From Atopsyche davidsoni (Eukaryota > Arthropoda > Insecta > Trichoptera > Hydrobiosidae): a DNA stretch of 64,000 bases. The position numbers and the translations under genes are program-made. Positions 1 to 12,331 of the stretch are shown here, one piece after another. Every line of letters begins with the position of its first letter. Position 1 is the first letter of the stretch. The DNA lies in NCBI GenBank assembly GCA_022113835.1, contig JAILWY010000015.1, positions 8,222,501 through 8,286,500 on the forward strand. The letters run 5' to 3'. Under the pieces are notes generated by a model. The model was not told the origin of the DNA. It saw only the letters and a program-made list of their open reading frames with translations, and searched no databases.

Positions 1-127
1 TTGGTATAATTGGTAATGCACCGGCCATTTAAGCTTGGGGAAATCCCAGACAAATCACGATTATATTTTTCAAAGATTTTCTTTAATCAATTTTCAATAT
101 TTTAAAAAATGTATTTAATCATTATCA
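1..127 (+). repeat. tRNA-derived SINE copy (family S1)
   Basis: The first 50 bases resemble a decayed tRNA head, with an A-box-like TGGTATAATTGG and a B-box-like GGGGAAATCCC. The head is followed by the body ACAAATCACGAT and an AT-rich tail ending AATCATTATCA. The same body and tail recur at 9473-9641 (twice, inverted), and head plus body recur at about 9961-10080 on the minus strand, which defines a family. The left edge of the window may cut the copy. Confidence 0.6.
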
Positions 128-2707
128 ACACAGTTTTACATTAACCGTTAAAAATATGGATACAATTTTATCACAGAATTCTAGCCTAAATGATAACAGT
201 TTTGTTTGGCATATTGGGAATTGAAAAGTATATCGATACAAGTTTAAGATATTTGCAACGTTTGCTACGTGAGATAAATTTTTATTAAATCAAAAGTAAG
301 CAATATATATTACAGAAAAAAATTGAATAAACCACGCGTGCTTGGCTTCAATAATAATTTTAGTTATTACTTAGCTCAAAGATTGAGGTGGCAGTAAATA
401 AATTTAAAATGGGTAGTTTCGTTGAAAAGTAAGGTTAAGTGAGTTTCTGCTTTCAGTAAATGATCGTCGCTCGACTGAAAGTTCCCGAAGTTACAATCAG
501 ATTAGCGGTTTGATCGAATTAAACACAAGTTTGTAATCGATTCTTGAGAACGTCTTTCAGCGTGGCGGCCTTAACTCGGTAACAAGTCATTACCCGACAG
601 CAAATTAATTTATTTGATTAAATGAAAAATTATGGTTTTGAATACCACAATCAGCAAAACTGAATACTGCAGATTGTGAATTCATCCACAAATCAAATTT
701 GATTTTTATTATTATCATTATTTGACTGTTTTCAGGGCTAATTTGGTTATCAATATTGGTATCTGGAACGATCGATTAGAACTACAAACTACTACAAAAG
801 ACCTCTGCAAGTAACACTGGCAGAGTAAGTCGATTTGGTCTGCCTTATTCATAAACTTGGCGTCATCAATGAAGGCTGTTCACCTATTCACCCCTCTGGG
901 AGCGTTAATTAACCCAATCACAAACAGAAAATCAATGCCCCTATATAATTTATAAACTTTTTAACGAACTGAAGTTTGTCTTACGGAAAGTAAGTTGCTT
1001 TGATCTACATGTAATTATCATTTCTTCTAATGTAACATAAATATTTTCGATATTAAATATATCTGTGTTTCTACTAACAAAAACCTGAAAAGAAAACAAG
1101 CCGCAATCGCCGCTGATCTTTTTTCTCTTTTGATTGTATTGTGTACTTTATACATTTAGGAATAAAAATAGTTCAAAAAATATACAATATTAAAAACAAT
1201 AAAGTTAAACCTTTGTATAGCTGTTTGTAGTATTTAAGATTAATTTTGGGCAAAACTTTTAACATTTTTAACAGGCGGCACTAATTCTCCGAGTGGAGAT
1301 AAAAATAAACATTTGAGAGACGTTTCCAGCAAAACTCATATAAACTGCCTTTCTTTTTTCTGTATCTGCTGAATTTACGACGGCTGATTGTATCTCATAG
1401 AGAGCAAACTAAGTTTAATGGAGAAATTCTATGATTCGTAGTAAATAAAGAAAACACATTCGTTATTTATATTGACCTAACCCAAAATATACTAATAAGA
1501 ATGTAGCGTTTCGTTTTATTATGATCTCAATAATACTGTATATATCAATATGTAGCATTCTGTATTTATAATGGGTTATGTTTGTAAGCGCTTTCGTCTT
1601 TTAAATAGATCGATTCCTTGAAGATGGATCCGATTCTTATACAGAAATGCTGGGACATTGATTAAATAGAACGCGGCATGACACCCAAGAACCGAAAATA
1701 ACCCGAAAGCTCACTCCTGGCAATCGCACTATGATGACTTAACCAGATAGCTGACACTTGACGAGAATAATAAAAGCAATTTAATTACGTAAGATCGCTA
1801 CATCTGAGACATTTAAATGTTTTTATTGTTTAAATATAAATATCCCGTCAATTTATTTGTATCGTGAAATTGCTGCCACGAAGTTAAAAGTATTTTGTTC
1901 ATTTAAATAAAACTTTATTATGGTATTCCACCAAGTATACTTCTGTCAATATATTTATCAAAAGGCGTCCCGTCCAGGTTTAGGGAATCTGTGAGACTGT
2001 TCTGTACATTTTATAACAAATAATTATCAACCAGATATCTAGGGGATAACAGTATTTTCTTTATAAATTAACATTATTGATGATTGAATTGATGCACACA
2101 TTGATACATTCATGAAAAATGAGAAAATTCTGAAAAATATACGGTCTACATTGATGTAATCAAGTATTATTTAATTTGCACACATGCAAATGAAGGTAGC
2201 ATTCTTTACAAAATATATGATCACGCATAATGAAATATGAAGTAACCAGCCTAAAAGGGGGTGGGTTTGTATTTTCACCCTTTGTGCCGTGTAAAATAAT
2301 TATAAAAATTTTTATTCAGTGCATACTAAATAGATGTAACCATTTTTTATACACGGTGCGATGAAGACAAAATTTCTAAAAAGACTTTAAAGAAATTTCG
2401 ATTTGCTGATAAACATTAATAATACTACTATGTATCATATATTAGCATTGAAAATAAATACCATTCAACTGAATGTTTTTATCAAATCTATCATTAGCGC
2501 CTTAGTGAGAGGTGAAAATAACGGTGATTATTTGTTGGGATGGCATACCCAGCCTTTTTATCCCCCATCTGTTGGAGCTGTATTGTTTCAGCGATTATGA
2601 GCTCAAAACAGTCGGTTATCGAGCCATAAATAACAGAAATAAGCCACTCGCAGCAAATTAACACTGTACAGAATGTAAAATCTTGCAACAACCCGGATAG
2701 TTAATTC
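128..2707. other. AT-rich intergenic DNA, nothing recognised
   Basis: I see no exon-like GC-rich open frame, no RNA gene and no clear repeat boundary here. The open frames near 2403-2691 on both strands are short, AT-rich and overlap each other, so they look like chance frames. Confidence 0.5.
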
Positions 2708-2715
2708 CATTAAAC

Positions 2716-3181
2716 CAGTGCTTCTCAAAGTGGTCCCTATGGACCCCATTCAGGGGGTCCTTAGAAAATTAAAATCGATTAGGGGGTCCCTGAACAACGT
2801 CAGGGGGTCCGCGCAAGGTTTAATATAAAATAAAAAAAATTGTCACACATTTTAATTAATATGGAAGTTAATATAAATAACAGTAAATACATAGCGATTT
2901 TTAAGTCCTATGTAAAATATAAATATAGACAGGTGCACAAAATACAAGTAATAACAGGCATCGCGGTGAGTCAGGTAGGTTAATACAGGAACGCAATAGA
3001 GTCGATACTTGCACCAACTAGTCTATAATATGAATTTATGTAGTTTTTCACCCAGGGGCCGTAGGCAAGTTTTGACTATGAAAGGGGGTCCGTGGGCAAG
3101 TTTTGACTAGAAAAGGGGGTCCGTGGGCAAGTTTTGACTAGGAAAGGGGGTGCGTGGGCCAAAAGAGTTTGAGACCCACTG
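2716..3181. mobile_element. Non-autonomous hAT element with 8-bp TSD
   Basis: The element starts CAGTGCTTCTCAAAG and ends TTTGAGACCCACTG, an imperfect terminal inverted repeat of hAT type. It is flanked by the exact 8-bp duplication CATTAAAC at 2708-2715 and 3182-3189, the usual hAT target length. It is 466 bp long and has no coding capacity. A 31-bp minisatellite lies near its right end. Confidence 0.85.
3055..3160. repeat. 31-bp minisatellite inside hAT element
   Basis: About three and a half tandem copies of a 31-bp unit are present. Each contains GGGGTCCGTGGGCAAG followed by TTTTGACTA. The array lies just inside the right terminal repeat of the hAT element, a common place for sub-terminal repeats in such elements. 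Confidence 0.85.
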
Positions 3182-3189
3182 CATTAAAC

Positions 3190-4685
3190 GGTCTAATGAC
3201 ACGGGTTGCCAAGTTTACTGGATTAGCCGCCGGGCAGGGAGGTTCTTTTTTTTCTTTTTCAGTGCTGTAATCCCCGAGCTTAAACTCCGTCGGGCTGGTA
3301 AGCCTTGCATTGACCGGATAATTGTTAAAGTCTGCCTACTTCCGGAGAACGGCTGCTTCAGAATGCGTCCACAGATGTTTTTTAAAGATAGGTCTTTTCA
3401 GGGATATTTTCAGAACTGAAAGCGAGCATTCGAGAATCGGATCGATATTGATTACTTTTTTTGTCGAGTATATATTTTTTTTAAATCTGCGAAAATAAAC
3501 GAATATTTTTTATGTATCAGAAATATTCGAAAAATCGAAAAAAAAAATCTGCTGAATAAAACAACAAATATTTCGTTTCAAATGTTTCGGGTGCCAGTCG
3601 GTTCTGATATATCATTGTACAGGTAAAAACCAATATTTAACAACTTAGCTTAAATTAATAATTAAATAAAAATAAATTTATTTACAATATTCATGAAATC
3701 GGCCTTTTTATAACATAACGCCCTAGCACCTAAGAAAAATATGCAAGTATGATTTATAAAGTTGGTTCAACACTCGATCTCCGGGTGGTGTTCAGTCATT
3801 TTTTATCAATCAATCTAGAATTTTGAATGGTCATAGTCAATTTAATAAGTAGACACTATTGTGAATATTTTATGGAGATGATTTATTATTATAACCGATG
3901 ATAATAAACTTACGTAGTAAAATACACAGCAAGTTTATAGGAGCGGTTATCTTTCTCACAAGTAAATGGCAAATAAAATATATTGATTTGGCTTGGACGA
4001 ATGGTCGGTTATAACATTTAAACTTTTTGTAACAAAATCAGTTGCAGAAATAAACTAAGGTGTATAATATTTCTCCTGCTTGCTATTTTCTTGCTGCCAC
4101 TCACTCTGATAGAATAGTGTATTTATTAACTTATAGTTGGGACTATCTAAGTTCGGGCGTATTCTGTTCGTCGAGGATAGATAAGAATAAGCCAAATGAT
4201 TTTTGAGACTACACAAACTTAATTTTTAGAGGTATTAACTCTTTGACAATATTTAAAGTATAAAGAGTGTTGCGATAGTATTTTTCTCACGTAAACCTTT
4301 AATTTTATTTTTTTATATTTATAATAATGCTGACCATTGAATGAATTAAATTTCAGTTGCCGAAGTAGAACCTTACATACGAAAATGAATTTCAGGATAA
4401 CTTAATATCGCATGTTAATCGTTTACCTATAAACATTTAGTAATTTTTCTAATAATAATATTAGATATACACAAGGGTTTATCGTGTGTACAATATAATA
4501 ATACTTAAAATAATTAAAACAGATGGGATTTGACGACACATCTTCACAGCCATCGCTGCTCGGTGCTCTTGCTAATTGGTCTACTTTGCCTTTGTAATTG
4601 TGTGAAAATTTGAATCATTATTTGCAGTTGCAAACCGATGAGGCTAGTTTTTTTTTATTTTACATCTACCTGCTTCTGTTTGGTC
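3190..4685. other. AT-rich intergenic DNA, nothing recognised
   Basis: Apart from the target duplication of the hAT element at its left edge, I see no gene or bounded repeat here. Confidence 0.45.
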
Positions 4686-4750
4686 ATAGAAGCATAGTGG
4701 TTCATTTGGCAAGAGCACTGGACTACGATTGCAGGGTTGGGGAAGGGAAT
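4686..4750 (+). repeat. Possible tRNA-derived SINE head
   Basis: The order AGCATAGTGGTTCA, AAGAGCACTGGACTACGA, then AGGGTTGGGG is that of a tRNA-derived SINE head (A box, anticodon-arm-like GCACTGGACTACGA, degenerate B box). The arms do not pair well enough for a functional tRNA. No target duplication was found. Confidence 0.4.
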
Positions 4751-5249
4751 ACAGATTTATTTAATATTTTAAAATGGGTAAAATCGCAAATAAAATGAAA
4801 AATCAATAATCATCTATCGATGTGAAAACGTTTTCATGCGAATTTAATACACTTCCGTTGCCTAGAGTCGATATCTGTAATATAATATACTATCCGAACG
4901 AAGGGAATTCACAGATGAACTAAAGTTGAGCAGGAGTTTAGTGAATCAGTTACTTGAGAGCCATTATCCTGTTATGCTTAAGAAGGAGAGCCTTTTAACA
5001 AGGAGTTACTCCTCTAAAGATCTGCGTAAAGAAACATTCAAAAAGCGTAATATTTAATATTATTGATAGAAAGTACTCCATACTAATATTTTTATTAAAA
5101 GTTGTTGTTCCCACTTTTTTTTTTAATGCGACTAGTTTCAACAGCCTGGTGAAACAAGCTACGTCAAAAAGAAATAAGTTAATAAAATACTGAAAATTTT
5201 TTCAATAAAAATACCAAAGGACTTTTAAAAAACCAAACAATACTAATGA

Positions 5250-5445
5250 ATTGAGAAATTCAATATTTTTGACAGAGTGTACTTGGTGGAATTCCATTTT
5301 AATATTTTTGAGTAAAATGAAAACCAACGTGAAAGGTTGTAATGCCAACGTGAAAGGTTGGCGAAACCGGTCACAAATAAAAACGAACATGTGGAAAATC
5401 ACTCAAGTATTTTACTCAAAAATACTAATGAATTGATTAAGAAAT
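5250..5445. repeat. MITE family M1, copy 1
   Basis: This copy begins near TTCAATATTTTTGACAGAG and GTACTTGGTGGAATTCCA. It has the internal motif AGGTTGGCGAAACCGGTCAC and ends GAAAATCACTCAAGTATTTT followed by ACTCAAAAATACT. The end is the reverse complement of the inner left part (AATATTTTTGAGTAAAAT), so the unit folds back. The short stretch AACGTGAAAGGTTG is repeated. Related copies lie at 9745-9905 and 50325-50785. Confidence 0.7.
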
Positions 5446-5811
5446 ATTCCATTCAATAAATAAAATCGTTTTTTATACATATAAAGAATTTTGGTGATAT
5501 GTACTGCTTATATTATTTTTGCTTTTACCGAAATTATCAGATACGTCTTCGTAAATTTGATTTTCTACCGTCGATATAAAATAAAGGTCTTTTGATGTTG
5601 GGTTACGTTTTCACTTCCACAGCTTGCCTAAGCATATAAAGAAATACATGTATGTACTTACGTCCGGTTGTTAAAAGCCTTATCAACGACCATTCTTTTA
5701 ACAAGTTAACAATTGGAATCGTTCATTTAACCAGTGAGAGTTTCTCAAAAAATAATCGAGGAGTTGTCACATACATAGTTTAAATAAAATGCTTTGTCTT
5801 TGGTTTGGTAG

Positions 5812-5878
5812 GTTTGCTGGCTCAGTGGTTAGACTGTAAACTCTTGACCAAGCGGTCCCCGGTTTGATCAAACCTTAT
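5812..5878 (+). repeat. tRNA-derived SINE head
   Basis: TGGCTCAGTGGTTAGACTG reads as an A box and CGGTTTGATCAAAC as a B box, spaced about as in a tRNA. The acceptor arms do not pair, so I call a SINE or tRNA pseudogene rather than a tRNA. Confidence 0.5.
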
Positions 5879-6689
5879 TAAAGTCACCTTAAGACAGTTT
5901 CTATTGAAATGGTATGTGTCAATATAAATTGAATAAAAAAAATCTTAATTGGTGCAAACGTTTAGAGCATATAAACCATCACAATTAACACACACGTGAT
6001 TCATTAGTGAAATAGCCGTTTATGCAATTTGCCTGGCATATTTAATGGCCTGGTAATCAGTCTTTGCCAATTTGGACATTATTTATCAAAAAATACTTTA
6101 ATCAATAATTTTATCTGAATGTGACTTTTTGGTAGTGCGGTAACTTACATTGATAAGCTTAACATTTTCACAGAATAATTACGACATAACTAAATACTAA
6201 GAATGATTCAGACACAATCGATTGGTCCAAATATCGACGTACCTTTTGAGTCCGCTCTCGATTTCGACCTGCTTCATAGAGCTGGGAGCACGGCTCCGTT
6301 CCGACACCGTAACATATGCTGTTTAAAATTTCTACCAGTTAATGATAATGTATCATTACTCAGAGTCTAGCACACACGATCATAGGGTGATCATCAATTG
6401 AATATTCCGTCCAATCAGGCACCCGGTGGAGACACAAAACACTCGGCTTAAAGTAAGTTCGCGAACGCTCAATAACAAAAAAAAAAAAAAAAACACTTTT
6501 CGAAACAATCACTCTGCCTCTAAGCACACACTTTAAACATAGTTTCAACACGATAACCGAATGTCACAACATTAACAGGTTTACTTTTTTCTTTTTTTTT
6601 TTTAATTACGAACATCCCATCGTAAATAAGTCGAAAGTAAACGCGGTCAGGTCCAGTTGAAAGTTTGGCGATGCGCCTTAAATTTAAAG
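5879..6689. other. AT-rich intergenic DNA with homopolymer runs
   Basis: There are poly-A and poly-T runs around 6478-6494 and 6590-6604. No gene-like frame stands out. Confidence 0.4.
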
Positions 6690-6982
6690 TTTTAGATGTG
6701 TGGATCGGGTTTTGACGGTTCGTGTAACAATCGCGGCTCAGCACTTGCGGGTGTGTTCGACCTACATGTGTGCTGGTTTTGTATGCAGTTCATCTCGTAG
6801 ATACGTGGGTGGGATCGGGTGCCGAGAGAAACGGCGTTGGCTCCGCGGGCGGGCGACCTCTCTCCTCGGAGAGACAGACGCGACTGAAGCCGGGGCCGAG
6901 AATTCCGCGAGTGGAGCCGAATCAGAACAAAACGCTCTCTGTGAGCGGACAGAAAAATCTCCATACGAAAACGCGTGAATAA
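6690..6982. other. GC- and CpG-rich block, unassigned
   Basis: This block is much richer in GC and CpG than its surroundings. It is open in several frames on both strands (60 to 90 codons), as expected of GC-rich DNA with few stop codons. None of the translations resembles a family I know. It could be a promoter or 5' exon of a host gene, or an internal piece of a transposon. Confidence 0.35.
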
Positions 6983-7052
6983 AAAAATTGCTGCTTTAGG
7001 ATTTTAAGGATTTATATTGTTGCCGTCTTCAAAGTCGGGCTTTCATGCTTAA

Positions 7053-7457
7053 CACAGTGAAGGCGGCGCGGGTACTAGTACCCGTTTCGCGGACTGCTGT
7101 CTGTTTTTGAACGTGTTTACTCTAAAAGCGGCAGAAGGTCGTTTTATTCTTTATGTTTACAGCTCGTAATGCTTGTTTAGGACTCGTCAACGTTACTTCT
7201 ACCAATACTGTCCAGTGATTCTGAGCAAAGTGACAATGAAGAAGTGGAGTGGTCAGAGAATGATTATTGAACAATCTTTAAGACAAAGTGGTGTTGCTGT
7301 GATGCCAAGTAATCCGCAAAGTGTGTATGAAGTGGTTCAACTTTTTATAGGAAACGATTTATTTGACTACATGCAAATCAAAGAGTGTATAGACTAGATT
7401 TCGCACACGCAATTTTGCCACATCAGTTTAGTCAATTTGGTACCCGCCTAAAGTGTA
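7053..7457 (+). mobile_element. piggyBac-like deletion derivative bounded by TTAA
   Basis: TTAA tetranucleotides at 7049-7052 and 7458-7461 flank a 405-bp unit. Its ends share the inverted motif AGGCGG followed by GGTAC, read inward from each side. Inside, a short frame encodes an acidic serine-rich stretch (SSDSEQSDNEEVEW) like the N terminus of piggyBac transposases. Another frame encodes EVVQLFIGNDLFDYM, similar to the start of the conserved transposase domain. The frame breaks after about 70 codons and the catalytic region is missing. Confidence 0.6.
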
Positions 7458-7533
7458 TTAATATGTGCCGAATCCTGAAATAAAATACTAATAAATTTGT
7501 CAGTAAATCAAAATTTTACTGTGCCCTGAGTGT

Positions 7534-7640
7534 GTGTAAAGGATCGGCAATGGAGTAGTAGGCTTGGAATGTCTGCTGCAGGAGTATCAGATCTAAACGC
7601 CAGAACTTTGTAATTAGATTATATAATAATGCTATTGAGC
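7534..7640 (+). repeat. Dispersed repeat L1t, partial copy
   Basis: The segment from AAAGGATCGGCAATGGAGTA to TAATGCTATTGAGCAG matches copies at 15428-15692 and 18290-18580. It includes the shared string AGGAGTATCAGATCTAAACG. This copy lacks the GAAGAAGAA-type tail. Confidence 0.7.
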
Positions 7641-8741
7641 AGTATTAATGGTAATGCAGTATTGATGGTAAAAAAGCCTATTGCAGCTGATTGTCCAGAA
7701 ACCATAGGAAAAAAAGTAGGAGAAGACTAACATGGATGCAAAACTAACGCCAGTGGCTATAAGTTACAAAGTCTTTGGTAAAAATCTCTGTCAAATAAAA
7801 TTGAAACCGGTTGTTTAACAATAATAAGAAAAAAAATATCTTTAATCTTTAACAGTGGAAAAATTGATTAAGTTACTCGAGTTTTTATTGAATCAATCAA
7901 AATAAATAAAAAAAAAACAAATAGTTATATATATATATAGAATAAAGAAATAATACTTAAAGTAACTTTTATTGGATTTAGGATTTATGAACTATATGCC
8001 TAAAATCGAATAAACTTAAGGGGATGTTAAAGACAATCCAATAAACGGGGGTTACAAAACATAGAAGAACACTCGAAAGATATAGGCACAGCAAGTCACC
8101 CCATTATTTGAGATTCCCTTGAGATACTCTTGATATATATAGTTAAATAAATTAATTATAAAAACAATACAACTATGAAATACCTTAAAAGAAAGTATTT
8201 ATACGATAATAAAAGAAAAAATAAATGTGAAAAGAATTAGGTATATTCGTAGGGTTTTTTAAAAATTTATAACTTATAAAAACTTATATTAAAAATTGGT
8301 AATTTTTCTCCTTGGAGTGATTTGTTTATATGACAAAATATATATATAATACTACGAAATGATTTTTTAATATTCGCACGTGTATTTAGGACTCCACTGT
8401 GATTTGAAAAATAAGAGGAGATACACGAATAAAAGTCAAAATCCACTTAGAGGAAAATCCGCTTTGAAAATATTTTCGTTTTGAATAAATCTAAAATAAC
8501 AATTGATACCCGTAGTATTTTTTTAAAAATGAATACAAAAAAAAATAATAACCTGCTAAATGTTTGTCTTTTAATATTTTAATGAAAAATGTCCAGACAA
8601 GGCTTAAAAATTAGATGGAACTTATATAAACTAATGCGGTTTTGATAAGTGAAGACAGTTGATGATAATTTCAAATGATAGTCAATGATGCTCACAAGTG
8701 GAATTTATTATTACGGCACAGCGTACATATATTTGTTCTAA
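7641..8741. other. AT-rich intergenic DNA, nothing recognised
   Basis: Only short A- or T-rich runs and simple (TA)n patches are present. I find no open frame with coding character. Confidence 0.45.
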
Positions 8742-9145
8742 AGCCGGCTACACACGCAGCAACACAACTTATAACCGATATGCAATTAACCAAAAATGTC
8801 CCTTATATTTGACTTAACAACGTATTAGTAGAAAAAAAAGGTGCTTTTTTCTTGCAATTGAAACAGAAAAGTAAAGCTTTCCGCAAATTGCGTTTTGTTA
8901 GTACAAAAGTCAACATGTTGAGAGCTCAAAAAAAAAATGTTGTATACACTTCAGCGATATGACATATAATGAAAAATAAAGCGCAATAATGACGCTTCAC
9001 AATGAAGTTAAATAAAACATAGCCTGATGCGATTCAAAAATTTTAAAATTAAAATAATTTACTTAAATCTATTGTTTAAATACTTTATTGGTTGCAATGA
9101 ACTAGTTGAACGCAAATGTGGCTAGTTACCATCCGGTTGTCAGCC
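8742..9145. repeat. MITE with GCCGGCTACACACGC terminal motif
   Basis: The left end reads AAAGCCGGCTACACACGCAG then CAACACAACTTATAACCGAT. Toward 9119-9145 the sequence TGGCTAGTTACCATCCGGTT has a weak reverse-complement relation to inner parts of the left end. The same terminal motif occurs at 31262 (inverted partner near 31910) and at 44733. The right boundary here is uncertain. Confidence 0.45.
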
Positions 9146-9400
9146 TTCGCGTGCGATCACCGACTCTCGCGACTCGTCGAGCTCTCGGTGACGCAGAAGT
9201 AGGCTTCGACGGTAGGCTCGCCTGAAGAGCGCCTCCGAGGAGCTGTCAGTACCAACCGGCACATGGCCGCGGGGCTGGCTGACTGGCCGTACCCGTTTTT
9301 TGTAACAATAACATTTCGCGCAACCACACCTGAGCGCTACATACCGACTACCCGGCCGAGCACATTGTGCTCAGTATCATCCAGTATCTGCCTTAATAAG
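9125..9400. other. GC/CpG-rich block, unassigned
   Basis: The stretch from ATCCGGTTGTCAGCC to GCTCAGTATCATCCAG is CpG-rich within AT-rich DNA. It contains no long open frame. A promoter or 5' untranslated exon is possible, and so is an unrecognised repeat. Confidence 0.3.
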
Positions 9401-9472
9401 ATTAAACTTTATTATTGGTTGTGAAGACCATCTCACAGGAAGTACGATTTTTACCTATACAGGTTTAATTGA

Positions 9473-9641
9473 TTGATAATGATTAAGAACATTTTTTCAA
9501 ATATTGAAAATTGATTAAAGAAACTCTTAGAAAAATATCATCGTGATTTGTGCGGGATACACACAAATCACGATGATATTTTTCTAAGAGTTTCTTTAAT
9601 CAATTTTCAATATTTGAAAAAATGTTCTTAATCATTATCAA
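9473..9641. repeat. Perfect 80-bp palindrome of two inverted S1 SINE tails
   Basis: Positions 9473-9552 are the exact reverse complement of 9562-9641, separated by the 9-nt spacer CGGGATACA. Each arm is the body and tail of the S1 SINE seen at 1-127 (from ACAAATCACGATG to AATCATTATCA). The arms meet in the ACAC/GTGT of the SINE body, with the tRNA heads missing. Confidence 0.9.
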
Positions 9642-9744
9642 GATTAAACTTACCAACTGTGTATTTTTAATAATCATTTACCGCGTGATCCGTGTCATGC
9701 GATATATAAAAGCAAGACAATCAAGCTAAAATACAGCTAAGAAA

Positions 9745-9905
9745 TTCAATATTTTTGACAGAGAGTACTTGGTGGAATTCCATTTTAATATTTTTGAGTA
9801 AAATACTTGAAAGATTTTCCACTCTGTGAAAAATTGGCGAAACCAATCACAAATAAATACGAACACGTGGAAAATCACTCAAGTATTTTACTCAAAAATA
9901 TTTAA
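9745..9905. repeat. MITE family M1, copy 2
   Basis: This copy matches the one at 5250-5445 from TTCAATATTTTTGACAGAG to the ACTCAAAAATA end. The inner arms (about 9784-9820 and 9869-9903) are inverted repeats, AATATTTTTGAGTAAAATAC against GTATTTTACTCAAAAATATT, so the unit can form a hairpin. Confidence 0.75.
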
Positions 9906-9910
9906 AAAAC

Positions 9911-10170
9911 TATTACTAATATGATTAGGCACATTAGTTCATACATAGATTTAAAGAAACTCTCAGAAAAATATCATCGTGATTTGTGTGGGATTTGAAC
10001 CCACATCTCCTAGTTTACATGACCGGTGTACGAACCCTTGTACTAACGAATCACTTCCGTTTATCGTGAATTTTTAACAATCATACTCTACATATGAACC
10101 AATGTGCCCAGAGAGTTTATTTAAATCATCTTCTATGTATGAACTAATGTGCATAATCATATTAGTAATA
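9911..10170 (-). repeat. S1 SINE framed by 39-bp inverted repeats
   Basis: Positions 9911-9949 and 10132-10170 are inverted repeats with one mismatch (TATTACTAATATGATTA against TAATCATATTAGTAATA). Between them, on the minus strand, lies a SINE with a tRNA-like head. The head runs GATTCGTTAGTACAAGGG, then GTGGGTTCAAATCCCAC as B box and stem, followed by the ACAAATCACGATGATA body. The whole unit may be a composite element. Confidence 0.65.
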
Positions 10171-12331
10171 ATATAATAAACCCGTAATGGGTAATAAATA
10201 CGCATCTGATTGACGTTAATAAAAAAAAGACATATGTATTAAAATACTATTCAAAGACCCAGCATGTAAATGTGAAAAAGAAACCTGGATGTAATAATTC
10301 GGAATCATATTTGATATTTTTGCATGCCAGATTGGCAAAACTAGTTACTAGAACAACACTAAATGTTCTTTTAATAAAATTATTCATTATGACATATTTA
10401 ACTGCTTATTAAGAATTTAGGCTCGCTGTGCGCTACTGAAATACACACTTTCACGCTATTTTTAATATTCTAATACATAACCAAAGCAAGAAAAGCAGCC
10501 GAATATTTGGTTTCATATTTCATATGAAAGTTATTTTAGATTATATTAAACTACCTACAACTGATAAAATTTGGGAGAATAAGCTGTCAAGTGGAAGGCA
10601 AACAAAAAATATTGGGAGACACTCATTTAAAATATCAAACATGTTTATTCTACTATGGTAGGATTGTAAGCTTTCATTAGCTGAAGACGACATATAAAAA
10701 TCTTGTCTATTATTACAAAAGGATAAATTATTTACTATAACAAATATAACTGTACCAAAATAGTCGCCTTGTTACAGCTTTGTTGTTACAAATTACATAG
10801 GATTTTAATTATTCCGTTATTTTAAAATACGCAGAACCCACACAAAATGGTACTATAATTACTTAAAAGAATATATTAATGTTAAAATTATTTCGCTTCG
10901 TGTTAAAAATTGACAATATTCACAGACCATCTGGTCAGACTAACTCAACTGCGTGTCCTAAAATGGCGGCACGTATTTATGACAAGTGTCAATAAACCAG
11001 TTTTCAATCTGCACCTAACCTTTACGGTTAAAATGTTAGAGTTAACATCAATTGCAATTACTATAATCCCTGTCAAAAGAAATGAGAGATTTTTCTATAA
11101 ATTATGACGAATTTCATAAATAAATATTTCCAAAACAACGAAGGCCGGTTAGATTTGAGAAAATGTTGATACTTAGATTTTAAAAGTATTTTTTATTACA
11201 TTTTATTTTTTTCTTCAATATATGCTTTTTGATCAAACTTTTAAATTGTTTACGGTAGTAAATTCATCACAATTTTAAGTGCTTTATTTCTGTTAGTTCC
11301 TGGCCTAAATAAACCTTGCGATCGATTTATTTGTACCTTGTCTCTATGTATAGTTATCTCACACAGAATAATACATTTAAAAGTTTTTAAAGTATATTAG
11401 TTTTACTAGTTAAAGTTTTTAAGTATGGGCTTAAAATACACGTAATCAGTTTTTTTTTTTTTCAATGATGAGGAGAAGAGTAATAGAGGAAATCTCCACT
11501 AGACAACAGAGACTTTGAAACCTTCAGAGCGAGCTTAAAAAAACAAATCATTTAAAATATAATTTTAAAGATAAGCCCTAAGATAGGTTTTATAGTCACA
11601 ATCTCACATACTCGGACAAACTTTCGATTACTCGCCATGTGAAGTGCTGAAGAGGTACACTTTATTATATTTTATCATGCCTGTAATTTTTCATACTAAT
11701 AATTTATTAAGAGTATATTTAATATAAAAAAATTAACAACATCTCGTTCGGTAATAAGCTTGACTAATAGCACAAATAAATCACATCTTGCGGTTTAAAA
11801 AAATACACAGCAAAATTATTTTTTATATATATAATTACCGAGGCAAGTTCATTGCAAAAGCGGCATAATAAAACTAATTGAATCGTTCTGATATTGGCGG
11901 TGCAATTTATGTTTTTTTTTTTTAAAAACCTTTGCGTTTATGAACGTGTAAGTCAGCTGATGGCATTCTTGTACGTTTCGGTGTCGTCGATTACGCGAGA
12001 GAGACAGGCGGCAGAGGAAGAAAGGGAAAGTCGAGGTGGTGTTGCGGCTTGAAGAGGTATTCACCTGAGGCACATGGCTTGGCCAACACTTTCATTATTT
12101 GTAAAGCGAGGCGTGTGTCTGTCTTATTCTCAACGTGCTGGAAAAGTAGGGCGAACGCCATCAAACCGACGGCTAAGGTTTGGCAAACTTGTGCTTGTCA
12201 AAACCATGCAACGGACCCTTTAAAACATATCAACAATATCGCAACGGCGACTGCTTTATACATATCAATATTATCCATAGTAAATAAGAAAATTGTCTAC
12301 GCTAAAATTTGTACTGTAAATTGTCAGTGGG
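10171..12331. other. AT-rich intergenic DNA, nothing recognised
   Basis: The open frames around 10910-11107 and 11849-12073 are short, AT-rich and unlike any family I know. I see no repeat boundary and no RNA gene. Confidence 0.4.

Noticed and set aside
6692..6982. Overlapping frames of 70 to 92 codons on both strands
   Set aside because: They are open in several frames at once because the patch is GC-rich, and no family resemblance is seen.
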